This document shows, piece by piece, positions 8,628 through 16,294 of a stretch of DNA of 64,000 nt. The stretch's first letter is position 1. The number at the start of each line of letters is the position of its first letter. The translations under genes and the position numbers were made by a program. Source of the stretch: Ruminococcus sp. (GTDB taxonomy: Bacteria > Bacillota > Clostridia > Oscillospirales > Ruminococcaceae); the NCBI GenBank assembly GCA_021199375.1, contig JAJQIB010000005.1, positions 1-64,000 of the forward strand. The letters run 5' to 3'. Below the pieces are notes generated by a model. The model made no database searches and was not told where the DNA came from. It saw nothing but the letters and a program-made list of their open reading frames with translations.

Positions 8628-8652
8628 ATACATATAAGGGAGTGATGGCTAT

Positions 8653-9018
8653 ATGGATGGTAAAAAGCCTAATACACATGACATGGTAGATTCTTATGTA
8701 CGATACAAGATGACGACTGGCGAACATAATTATGACAACGCTCCAAAAAACAGCTTGCAAAAGAGTTCTGGCGGCTATTATGGCAGTAAGCTTTCTGGTT
8801 ATGATAACACTCCAAAAAACAGCTCGCAAAAAAGTGGTGGCTCAGACCTAGGACTGGTTATCTCAATTATTATTACTATAGCAGTAAGCTACGGTATAGC
8901 TAAACTGGACTTGGGAATAGTCGGCTGGCTGGTTCTTGTGGCATTGGCTATTGGCGGGTTAATAGCTGTAGAGAAATGGGAAAAGAAAAAAGACGATAAT
9001 AATCACACGGATGAGTAA
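8653..9018 (+). CDS. Small membrane protein with tandem peptide repeat
   Basis: Unrecognised protein of 121 aa with its own strong promoter and an AAGGGAG site. The N-terminal half is polar and contains an imperfect internal duplication (YDNAPKNSLQKS and YDNTPKNSSQKS, also visible in the DNA). Residues about 68-105 form two closely spaced hydrophobic segments. A short charged tail rich in Lys and Asp ends it. It probably sits in the cytoplasmic membrane as a hairpin. No function can be assigned. Confidence 0.6.
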   Translation: MDGKKPNTHDMVDSYVRYKMTTGEHNYDNAPKNSLQKSSGGYYGSKLSGYDNTPKNSSQKSGGSDLGLVISIIITIAVSYGIAKLDLGIVGWLVLVALAIGGLIAVEKWEKKKDDNNHTDE

Positions 9019-9037
9019 ATTTTTTCTCAAAAAGCTC

Positions 9038-9066
9038 TTGACAAGCTTCATAAATTATGATAAACT
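9038..9066 (+). promoter_or_regulatory. Promoter of the mntP riboswitch transcript
   Basis: TTGACA (9038-9043), a 17-bp spacer and TAAACT (9061-9066). The predicted start is near 9073, just before the aptamer. Confidence 0.7.
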
Positions 9067-9074
9067 AAAATACA

Positions 9075-9240
9075 ATCTCTATGAGGGAGTAGTCGGTCGC
9101 CTGAAATGGGCGGCGGTATTATCGACATAATGATGCATTTAGCATCCGGTAATGCCTTGCAGTTAACTGTAATTGATGAGACTCACGGATCTTTCTTATG
9201 CTGTCCTTATCAGCATGAAGGGTCTGCGGGTCTCTTTTCG
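9075..9240 (+). promoter_or_regulatory. yybP-ykoY manganese riboswitch
   Basis: The leader has family features: GAGGGAGTAG near the 5' side, a CGCC...GGGCG helix, an AACTGTAA segment near 9164, and a paired closing stem (TCTC near 9077 with GAGA near 9178). A long imperfect hairpin follows (GAGAC...GTCTC with inner ATGCTG/CAGCAT) ending in TTTTCG, which may be the expression platform. The gene downstream encodes MntP, the classic target of this Mn2+-sensing class. Exact boundaries are approximate. Confidence 0.8.
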
Positions 9241-9265
9241 TTAATGTGATTAGGAGGAAGAAATT

Positions 9266-9826
9266 ATGGGAGTAATTGAGCTTTTGATTTTGGCAGTTAG
9301 CCTTTCGATGGATGCGTTTGCGGTGTCGATTTGTAAGGGTCTTTCAGTAGGAAGGGTCTGTCCTAAGCATATGCTGATTGCAGGAGCGTGGTTTGGCGGA
9401 TTTCAGGCGCTCATGCCGCTTGTGGGATATCTTTTGGGTGTTAATTTTGCGGATATGGTTAATAGGTATTCGCATTGGATAGCGTTTTTTCTGCTTGCTA
9501 TAATAGGTGGCAATATGGTTATAGAGGCACTTAAGGGCAAGGAGGAGGATGCAGGAGCATCTATGTCGGCAAAGAGCATGCTTCCTCTGGCAATTGCTAC
9601 AAGCATAGATGCTTTAGCAGTTGGCGTGATGCTGGCATTTTTGAAGGTGAATGTTGTTGCTTCTGTTACGGTAATTGGCATAGTTACATTTGTTATTTCA
9701 GCTGCAGGAGTAAAAATCGGCAGCATTTTCGGCACACGTTATAAGGCAAAGGCAGAAATAGCGGGAGGAATTGTGCTTATTCTCCTCGGTGTGAGAACCC
9801 TACTTAACGGGCTCGGCATCCTGTAA
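9266..9826 (+). CDS. mntP: Manganese efflux pump MntP
   Basis: Six-segment membrane exporter of the DUF204/MntP family, 186 aa, which pumps Mn2+ out of the cell. The two homologous halves carry the family's aspartates in SLSMDAFAVSICKG (near residue 16) and ATSIDALAVGV (near residue 112). The ATG follows AGGAGGAAG. Expression is expected to rise with Mn2+ through the leader riboswitch. Confidence 0.93.
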   Translation: MGVIELLILAVSLSMDAFAVSICKGLSVGRVCPKHMLIAGAWFGGFQALMPLVGYLLGVNFADMVNRYSHWIAFFLLAIIGGNMVIEALKGKEEDAGASMSAKSMLPLAIATSIDALAVGVMLAFLKVNVVASVTVIGIVTFVISAAGVKIGSIFGTRYKAKAEIAGGIVLILLGVRTLLNGLGIL

Positions 9827-9870
9827 AATCAGTATTTTTTTTAATAAGTTTTAAAACTTGTGCGAAGGTG

Positions 9871-9899
9871 TTTACAAATGCGAAAAAATGAGATATAAT
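9871..9899 (+). promoter_or_regulatory. Promoter of asp23-fakA
   Basis: TTTACA (9871-9876), 17 bp, TATAAT (9894-9899). A solitary TTTACA used as a -35; there is no array, so it is not taken as a Pho box. Confidence 0.75.
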
Positions 9900-9937
9900 A
9901 AAATGTGTACATTTTTGCACAAAGGGGAATACTTATT

Positions 9938-10225
9938 ATGATAAGGCTAAAAAACCACATCGGTACAATTGACATAAGCGAAAAATATCTAAATAGGCTT
10001 GCTGCTGTGACTGTTGAAGGCTGCATCGGAGTCTCGGATCTGTTAGCTGTGTCGGTTAAGCCGGTGGGACAAGAGGTCGATATTACATTAAGCATTGCTG
10101 TTGCATGGGATGTTAAGCTTTCCACAGTAGCTGAGGCTATTTCGAGCAAGCTTTGCTATGCTTTTGGTGAAAAGACCGGTGTGCCTGTGCGAAAAATAGA
10201 AATTTATACTGATGAAATAAAGTGA
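9938..10225 (+). CDS. Asp23/Gls24 family protein (YloU type)
   Basis: Small cytoplasmic protein of 95 aa from the alkaline-shock/Gls24 family (PF03780). It has the family's pattern of IDISEKYLNRLAAVTVEGCIGV followed by an alternating beta region and VRKIEIYTDEI at the end. The start is set at the ATG preceded by AAAGGGG at 9921; a longer frame has no such site. The neighbour is a FakA-type protein, the same pairing as yloU-yloV in Bacillus. Confidence 0.85.
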   Translation: MIRLKNHIGTIDISEKYLNRLAAVTVEGCIGVSDLLAVSVKPVGQEVDITLSIAVAWDVKLSTVAEAISSKLCYAFGEKTGVPVRKIEIYTDEIK

Positions 10226-10237
10226 GGAAGCTGCTAA

Positions 10238-11878
10238 GTGAATAACGAAATAACTGGGGCTGTGCTTCGCGATGCTGTAATAAGTGCGGCAAATGTGCTT
10301 GCATCCAAGAAAAAGAGCGTTGATGAGCTAAATGTTTTTCCTGTGCCGGATGGTGATACCGGAACTAATATGTCTATGACAATTTCAAATGCTGCGCTTG
10401 CACTAAAGACATTACCTGATTCTGTGACGGCTTCACAGGCAGCGAGTGAGGCTGCATCGGGTATGCTTAGAGGAGCAAGAGGAAATTCAGGCGTAATTTT
10501 ATCCATACTCTTTCGTGGATTTTCAAAGACACTTGAGGGGCAAAAGGCTCTTAGCTCACAGCTTATAGTAAGCAGCCTAGAGGCAGGAGTTGAGGGAGCC
10601 TATAGGTCGGTGATGAAGCCCACAGAGGGTACAATTTTAACCGTTGCACGTGAGGCTTGTGAGGCAGCCAAGGAGGCGGCCTTATCCTCAAATGATCCAT
10701 GTATAGTTTGGGATAGTGTATGCAGACAAGCAGCCTTAACGCTTGAAAAGACTCCTTCGATGCTTGATGCACTCAAAAGGGCAGGAGTTGTAGATGCCGG
10801 CGGAAAGGGCTTGCTTATTGTATTCGAGGAGATGGGACGCATCTTTAAAGGCGGCGAGATTGCCGAGCCTGTTAGTATTGACGATAAGGCAGTTACACTT
10901 GAATCCTTTTCTGATACCGTGGGAATGTATGACGAGCAGATACACTTTACCTACTGTACTGAGATGATAATAACAAAGCAGGGTGAGGTTCAGTCAACGG
11001 ATGCGCTAAGGGCGTATCTTGAAACAATTGGTGATTGCGTAGTTGTGGTGTCTGATGATGAGATAATCAAGGTTCATGTTCATACAAATGACCCCGGACT
11101 TGCAATACAAAAGGGACTTGAATACGGTGAAATAAATCTGCCGAAGGTTGAGAATATGCGCCTTCAGCACGAAAACAAAAAGCGTGAGGCAAAAAAGGAT
11201 TTTGTTCCTGCACCGATTGAAAAGCAGTATGGGTTTGTAGCTGTTGCTGCAGGAAGCGGAATTGAGGCTATGTTTAAGGATGCAGGAGCTGACTGCGTAG
11301 TTAGAGGCGGTCAAACGATGAATCCTTCAACCGAGGATATCCTTGAGGCTATTATGAGCTGCCCTGCTGAAACGGTGTTCGTTTTACCGAACAACAAAAA
11401 TATAATTATGGCGGCAGAGCAGGCTATGCGCCTTGCTGATAGGCGTGTTTGTGTGCTTCAAACCAGGACAATCCCTCAGGGCATAAGTGCAATGCTTGCC
11501 TTTGATGAGAGCGCTGACCTTGCGACAAATAGGCTTGAGATGACAAATGCACTTGAGCGTGTGACAACGGGACAGGTGACGTTTGCTGCTCGTGACAGCG
11601 ATTTTGATGGACATCAGATAAAGCAAGGAGAGCTGCTTTGCATGATAGACGGCAAGCTTGCGCTTGTTGAGCATGAGCTCTCAAAGGCAGCGTACAGGCT
11701 TACAAAGCGATTGGTAAGCAGCGACACTAGCTTCTTGACGATTCTTTACGGAGCTGATGTTACCGATGAGGCAGCGGAGGCATTGTATGCACAGGTGTCT
11801 AAAAAATATTCGGAGTTGGACATAAATATGATGCGCGGCGGACAGCCGGTGTATTATTATATAATTTCGGCAGAATAG
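10238..11878 (+). CDS. fakA: FakA/YloV-type DAK2 domain protein
   Basis: Likely the kinase component that phosphorylates exogenous fatty acids carried by a FakB/DegV partner. Residues about 1-205 form the nucleotide-binding DAK2 domain with NVFPVPDGDTGTNMSMT and RGARGNSGVILS. A middle domain follows (about 215-320), and the C-terminal DegV-like region contains GGQTMNPSTEDI. At 546 aa it has the full family length. The GTG start is backed by GAGGAAG and lies 12 bp after the upstream stop. No degV gene is in the window. Confidence 0.88.
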   Translation: MNNEITGAVLRDAVISAANVLASKKKSVDELNVFPVPDGDTGTNMSMTISNAALALKTLPDSVTASQAASEAASGMLRGARGNSGVILSILFRGFSKTLEGQKALSSQLIVSSLEAGVEGAYRSVMKPTEGTILTVAREACEAAKEAALSSNDPCIVWDSVCRQAALTLEKTPSMLDALKRAGVVDAGGKGLLIVFEEMGRIFKGGEIAEPVSIDDKAVTLESFSDTVGMYDEQIHFTYCTEMIITKQGEVQSTDALRAYLETIGDCVVVVSDDEIIKVHVHTNDPGLAIQKGLEYGEINLPKVENMRLQHENKKREAKKDFVPAPIEKQYGFVAVAAGSGIEAMFKDAGADCVVRGGQTMNPSTEDILEAIMSCPAETVFVLPNNKNIIMAAEQAMRLADRRVCVLQTRTIPQGISAMLAFDESADLATNRLEMTNALERVTTGQVTFAARDSDFDGHQIKQGELLCMIDGKLALVEHELSKAAYRLTKRLVSSDTSFLTILYGADVTDEAAEALYAQVSKKYSELDINMMRGGQPVYYYIISAE

Positions 11879-11920
11879 GCTGAAAAGTTAGGTCTAGTGA
11901 CCTTAGAGGAGGATGTTATT

Positions 11921-13144
11921 ATGACTAAATATGTAGTAATGCTGTGTGACGGAATGGCTGATTATCCCGTTGAGGAGCTTGGAAACAAGACTCCGATGGA
12001 GGCAGCGTACAAGCCTACTATGGATAGGCTTGCAAAAAAATCAACTGTAGGACTTGTAAAGAGCGTGGCAGATGGATTAAAGCCCGGATCTGATGTTGCA
12101 AATTTATCCATTTTGGGATATGATCCTAAAATTTATTACTCCGGAAGATCTCCTCTTGAGGCAGGCTCTATCGGAATAGATATGAAGCCTACCGATGTGT
12201 CGTTTAGATGCAATTTGGTAACCTTATCTAATGAAGAGAACTATGTTGACAAAACTATTCTTGACTATTGCGCAGATGATATCTCGACCGAAGAGGCGCG
12301 AATTCTCATTGACTTTTTGGCAGCAAACTTTAATTCGGATGAGTTTCAGCTTTATTCGGGTGTAAGCTATCGTCATTGTCTTATCTGGAATAATGGCACT
12401 CTTGATGTAGGAACGCTTACCCCTCCGCACGACATCACAGGAAAGCCGATTAAGGATTATCTTCCGACAAATTCGAACGCAGCAAAGCTGTTAGATATGA
12501 TGGTTAGAAGCTATGACCTGCTTAAGAATCATCCGATAAATGAAAAGAGAATTGCCAGCGGCAAGCGTCCTGCAAACTCAGTTTGGTTCTGGGGCGAGGG
12601 CACACGCCGTCCACTAAAGTCATTTAAGGAAAAGTACGGACTAAACGGTTCGATAATTTCAGCGGTTGACCTGCTTAAGGGAATCGGAAAATTCAGCGGA
12701 ATGAATGTGGTTAACGTTGAGGGCGCAACGGGTTACATCGATACAAACTTTGAGGGAAAGGCTCAGGCATGTATAAATGAGCTTGCAAACGGTCAGGATT
12801 TTGTGTACATACATGTAGAGGCGCCCGATGAGTGCGGTCACAGACGTGAGGTGCAAAATAAGAAGCGCTCGATTGAGCTTATTGATGAGAAGATTCTCAC
12901 ACCTGTAGTTGCAGCACTTGAGCAGTATGATGATTATAAGCTGCTTGTATGCCCGGATCATCCGACTCCGCTTTCACTTGCAACTCACACAAGCGATCCC
13001 ATACCGTTTATGATCTATCAAAAGAGTGCAGAGCATAACGGAGTAGATCTTTTCTGTGAAAGCACGGCAAAGAGTACGGGAGTTTTTGTTGAGCAGGGCT
13101 ATACGCTTATGGACAGCTTTCTTGAAATAGCTCCTAACGAATAA
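11921..13144 (+). CDS. apgM: Cofactor-independent phosphoglycerate mutase, ApgM type
   Basis: Interconverts 3- and 2-phosphoglycerate. The 407-aa chain belongs to the archaeal-type 2,3-bisphosphoglycerate-independent class of the alkaline phosphatase superfamily. Motifs: MLCDGMADYP near the start (metal Asp), KPGSDVANLSILGYDP with the probable nucleophile Ser, HVEAPDECGH and CPDHPTPLSLATHT as metal-binding segments. The ATG at 11921 has AGAGGAGG 7-8 bp before it; an upstream in-frame start is less likely. Confidence 0.9.
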   Translation: MTKYVVMLCDGMADYPVEELGNKTPMEAAYKPTMDRLAKKSTVGLVKSVADGLKPGSDVANLSILGYDPKIYYSGRSPLEAGSIGIDMKPTDVSFRCNLVTLSNEENYVDKTILDYCADDISTEEARILIDFLAANFNSDEFQLYSGVSYRHCLIWNNGTLDVGTLTPPHDITGKPIKDYLPTNSNAAKLLDMMVRSYDLLKNHPINEKRIASGKRPANSVWFWGEGTRRPLKSFKEKYGLNGSIISAVDLLKGIGKFSGMNVVNVEGATGYIDTNFEGKAQACINELANGQDFVYIHVEAPDECGHRREVQNKKRSIELIDEKILTPVVAALEQYDDYKLLVCPDHPTPLSLATHTSDPIPFMIYQKSAEHNGVDLFCESTAKSTGVFVEQGYTLMDSFLEIAPNE

Positions 13145-13155
13145 GAGAGGAAATA

Positions 13156-14454
13156 ATGGAGATAATAATTCTTATACTTACGCTTGTCGCAATTGCTTTG
13201 TGTGTTCTGGTGCTTTTAAAGCTAAATACTATTGATAAGTCAAGCAGCGATACTGATTATAGTGTGCAGCTTCAGCAGCTTTCGGCGAAGCTGGACGAGC
13301 AGAGCAAGAGAACGCTTGATGAGCAGAGCAGACTTCGCACAGAAATCAACGGTTCGGTGACATCAAGTGTATCACGACTTGGCGACAGCTTAAGGGATGA
13401 GCAGACTCGACAGCGTCAAACGCTGGAGGCTCGAATCAAGGCACTTGAGGGCGAGCTTGACAAGATAAGACTTGAAACACTACAGACGCTTGAAAAGATA
13501 AGAGCTGAGAACCAGGCAAGCATGGAGAGGATTCGCAAGGAAAACAGTGAGAGCCTGGATAAAATAAACGGCACTGTAAACGAGAAGCTTCAAAAGACGC
13601 TTGATGACAAGATCTCACGCTCATTCGAGGCGGTAAATAAGCGATTGACTGAGGTTTATGAGGGCTTGGGCGAGATGAAAAATGTCGCAAGTGGAGTCAC
13701 CGACCTTAAGAATGTGCTTTCAAACGTCAAGACACGTGGTATCATGGGCGAGATTGCCCTGGGTTCGATCTTAAACGAGATTTTAGCTCCTGAGCAGTAC
13801 GTAGAGCAGGCTCCGGTTGCACCTGGCGCTAAGGAGCGTGTTGATTTTGCGGTAAGGCTTCCCGGTGCGGAGGATGGCGAGAGCATATATCTTCCGATCG
13901 ACTCGAAATTTCCCGGCGACTGCTATGCAAATCTTAATGATGCATATGAAAGCGGCGATGCCGAGCAAATTAAAAAGTGCCGCAGCTTGCTTGAAAAGGA
14001 AATCAAGAGCTTTGCAAAGAGTATACATGACAAGTACATAGTTCCGCCCTACACCACCGATTTTGCTGTAATGTTCCTCCCATTTGAGGGTCTGTACGCT
14101 GAGGTGGTAAATATGGGATTAGTAGAGACTCTACAAAACCTATACAAGGTTAATATTGCGGGACCATCTACAATGGCTGCAATGCTAAACAGCCTTCAAA
14201 TGGGCTTTAGAACGCTGGCAATACAGAAAAAGAGCGGCGAGGTTTGGAAGATACTTGAAGCGGCAAAGAAGGAATTCTCACAATTTGAGGTCGTACTCAA
14301 CAAGACAAGAGATCGCTTGCGTCAGGCTGACGAGGAGCTTGATAAGCTTGTCGGAACGCGTACTCGTGCGATTAACCGCAAGCTAAAGGATGTAGCAACA
14401 ATAGATAGCACACAGACAGCTGTGGAGCTTATCGGAATAGATGACGGCGAATAG
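13156..14454 (+). CDS. rmuC: RmuC family protein
   Basis: 432 aa. A single N-terminal membrane helix (residues 2-23) is followed by a long coiled coil (about 35-165, repeated heptads with LDEQ and RIRKEN) and the RmuC domain (PF02646) with VSNVKTRGIMGEIALGSIL-like and PIDSKFPGDCYANL sequences. The family resembles nucleases and limits DNA inversions in E. coli, but its biochemical activity is not well defined. Confidence 0.88.
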   Translation: MEIIILILTLVAIALCVLVLLKLNTIDKSSSDTDYSVQLQQLSAKLDEQSKRTLDEQSRLRTEINGSVTSSVSRLGDSLRDEQTRQRQTLEARIKALEGELDKIRLETLQTLEKIRAENQASMERIRKENSESLDKINGTVNEKLQKTLDDKISRSFEAVNKRLTEVYEGLGEMKNVASGVTDLKNVLSNVKTRGIMGEIALGSILNEILAPEQYVEQAPVAPGAKERVDFAVRLPGAEDGESIYLPIDSKFPGDCYANLNDAYESGDAEQIKKCRSLLEKEIKSFAKSIHDKYIVPPYTTDFAVMFLPFEGLYAEVVNMGLVETLQNLYKVNIAGPSTMAAMLNSLQMGFRTLAIQKKSGEVWKILEAAKKEFSQFEVVLNKTRDRLRQADEELDKLVGTRTRAINRKLKDVATIDSTQTAVELIGIDDGE

Positions 14455-14463
14455 GAGGACATC

Positions 14464-14751
14464 ATGAAATTTAGATTGACAGTTAAACAAAAGCTAAGTG
14501 TAACTGAGTATGGCGAAAGTGAGCCGCTCACTAATCTTAGTGCTGACGGAAGCTTTGAGGCACAAAATCCGGGCTTTGCAAAGCGTGATTCAAATGCGCA
14601 CGTTCGTGCGTGGATTGAGGGCAAGGGTATGCAGATGCGTACTCAAAAGGACTGGGTAAAGAACCCGAAAACCAAGCTGCTTGAAAAGCAGGTTATGGTA
14701 CAAAGCGATTCAAAGCCTGTCACCTACATATTCACACTTGAGCAGCTATAA
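14464..14751 (+). CDS. Unrecognised 95-aa protein
   Basis: Small basic soluble protein starting 9 bp after rmuC with a GGAGG site, so probably co-transcribed with it. It begins with a beta-rich segment (KFRLTVKQKLSVTE) and has no membrane segment, Cys cluster or known motif that I can see. A strong terminator follows. Confidence 0.6.
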   Translation: MKFRLTVKQKLSVTEYGESEPLTNLSADGSFEAQNPGFAKRDSNAHVRAWIEGKGMQMRTQKDWVKNPKTKLLEKQVMVQSDSKPVTYIFTLEQL

Positions 14752-14760
14752 ACGCAAAAA

Positions 14761-14800
14761 AAGGAGTACAGCAACCTATCACTGTACTCCTTGATTTTTT
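14761..14800 (+). terminator. Terminator between the orphan gene and the aquaporin
   Basis: An 11-bp perfect stem (AAGGAGTACAG/CTGTACTCCTT) is followed by GATTTTTTT. It lies between convergent genes and can serve both. The core GGAGTACAG stem recurs in the terminator at 27693. Confidence 0.88.
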
Positions 14801-14816
14801 TAGCTTTAATATGTAG

Positions 14817-15521
14817 TTATTCCTGCTCATCCTCATTTTGAGCATAAAGGACTTTATGAACTACGCCTGCAATTGCTGCACCTACAAGAGGAGCTACAAT
14901 AAATAGCCATACCTGACCAAGTGCATCGCCGCCCTCAAAAACAGCTGCCGAAAGGCTTCTTGCGGGATTGACCGATGTACCTGTAAGCGGAATGCCAATG
15001 ATGTGAACGAAGGTTAGAGTCAAGCCAATAACGATTCCAGCCATGTGCGAGGTTTTTTCGGTGCGTGTAACTCCGAGAATCGTCATGATAAACACAAAGG
15101 TAAGAACAACCTCTACAACAAATGCACCGCCCATGTTAAGACCAACACCTGATAGGTCGCCGTATCCGTTAGCACCGGCTCCGTCAAGGGTTTCAGAGCA
15201 CGAAACGATAAGCTGTAAAATCGCACTTCCGGCAAAGGCTCCGAGTATCTGAGCAATAACGTAGCCCACGAAGTCCTTAACCGACATTTTGCCGTTGATA
15301 AGCACTGCAAGTGACACTGCGGGATTTACATGACATCCTGAAATATCGCCGATGGCGTATGCAGCTGCTACAATTGATAAGCCAAATGCCAGTGCAATAG
15401 CCACAACGCCTAGGAAGCCGAAGCCGAGTCCGCCTGAAAAGCCTCCACAGACAACTGCTGTGCCGCATCCGAACAAGACCAGTGTCATTGTTCCTAAAAA
15501 TTCTGCTATGTATTTTTTCAT
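14817..15521 (-). CDS. Aquaporin, MIP family
   Basis: Six-helix channel of the major intrinsic protein family, 234 aa. Two NPA boxes, HVNPAVSL (about residue 65) and SVNPARSL (about residue 187), form the selectivity constriction. The second-half Arg after NPA is present. The sequence looks closer to water channels (AqpZ) than to glycerol facilitators because it lacks the extended NPARD loop, though substrate cannot be settled by eye. The start is set at MKKYIAEFLG, preceded by GGAGG. A longer frame adds 17 residues without a ribosome-binding site. Confidence 0.9.
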   Translation of the reverse strand: MKKYIAEFLGTMTLVLFGCGTAVVCGGFSGGLGFGFLGVVAIALAFGLSIVAAAYAIGDISGCHVNPAVSLAVLINGKMSVKDFVGYVIAQILGAFAGSAILQLIVSCSETLDGAGANGYGDLSGVGLNMGGAFVVEVVLTFVFIMTILGVTRTEKTSHMAGIVIGLTLTFVHIIGIPLTGTSVNPARSLSAAVFEGGDALGQVWLFIVAPLVGAAIAGVVHKVLYAQNEDEQE

Positions 15522-15602
15522 AAAAAAGGTACCTCCATTTGCGCATATCTCAAAGCCTATGATGCTGCGCACGACACCTCACAAGCTATATCTTCAACTT
15601 AC

Positions 15603-15631
15603 AATATATCACTTTTACATAAAAAAGTCAA
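15603..15631 (-). promoter_or_regulatory. Promoter of the aquaporin gene
   Basis: Minus-strand TTGACT (15631-15626), 17-bp spacer, TATATT (15608-15603), about 80 bp before the start codon. The rest of the AT-rich 15522-15829 spacer shows no gene. Confidence 0.65.
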
Positions 15632-15765
15632 TAAAAGTTAGCTTTATTTATTGATTTTTTACAACGAATTAACAAGAAATAAAAATTTGCTTTTGTCAGT
15701 AATTTATAGCTTGTAAATATAGCATTATTTCAAGCTTCAGTGCTGTAATTTCGATGAAAAATCTC

Positions 15766-15794
15766 TTTACATTTTGCAAAAAATATTGTATAAT
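15766..15794 (+). promoter_or_regulatory. Promoter of zapA
   Basis: TTTACA (15766-15771), 17 bp, TATAAT (15789-15794). Confidence 0.75.
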
Positions 15795-15829
15795 ATAAGA
15801 GAGTATAACCCAAATAAGGAGGCTAGTTT

Positions 15830-16294
15830 ATGAAAAACCAGGTGAACGTTTTTATTTATGGAAGGAATTACCCTATGCTTACCGATGAGACTGAGGAGTA
15901 CACTCAAAGGCTTTGCGATACGCTTAATACACGTATGCAGCAGCTGCGCGCACAAAAGCCCTCAATTTCGATTCAGGATGCGGCGGCGGTGATTTCACTT
16001 GAATGCGTAGATGAGCTTGTCAAGAAAAGTCAGACCGAGCGCAATATTCGCACTCAGATAAGCGCATACGCTGAGGATGCTTCTGATTCAAGAGCACAGA
16101 TGGAGCAGCTTCAAAAGGAGAATAACGCACTTAAAGAGCGTGTACGTCAGCTAGAAGCAGAGGTTAAGCTTCGTGCGCAGCTTGCCGCAGAGGATTCCGC
16201 TCGCTCAAGCTATGGAGATTCTACAGCACGTACAGCGGGCACTCAGAGCTTTACAAGGACGGATAATACATCAAAGTCGGGCGGTAAGCGTTGA
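15830..16294 (+). CDS. zapA: Cell division protein ZapA
   Basis: Promotes bundling of FtsZ at the division ring. The 154-aa protein has the ZapA domain in its first 65 residues (NVFIYGRNYPMLTDETEEY, then a helix ending ISLECVDELV). A coiled coil follows (about 80-115) and then a low-complexity Ser/Thr/Ala tail. AAGGAGG precedes the ATG. The next gene's TTG start overlaps the stop codon. Confidence 0.85.
   Translation: MKNQVNVFIYGRNYPMLTDETEEYTQRLCDTLNTRMQQLRAQKPSISIQDAAAVISLECVDELVKKSQTERNIRTQISAYAEDASDSRAQMEQLQKENNALKERVRQLEAEVKLRAQLAAEDSARSSYGDSTARTAGTQSFTRTDNTSKSGGKR

Noticed and set aside
15766-15771. TTTACA before zapA as a Pho box
   Set aside because: A single copy exactly 17 bp from TATAAT; it is an ordinary -35. 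The same applies to 9871.
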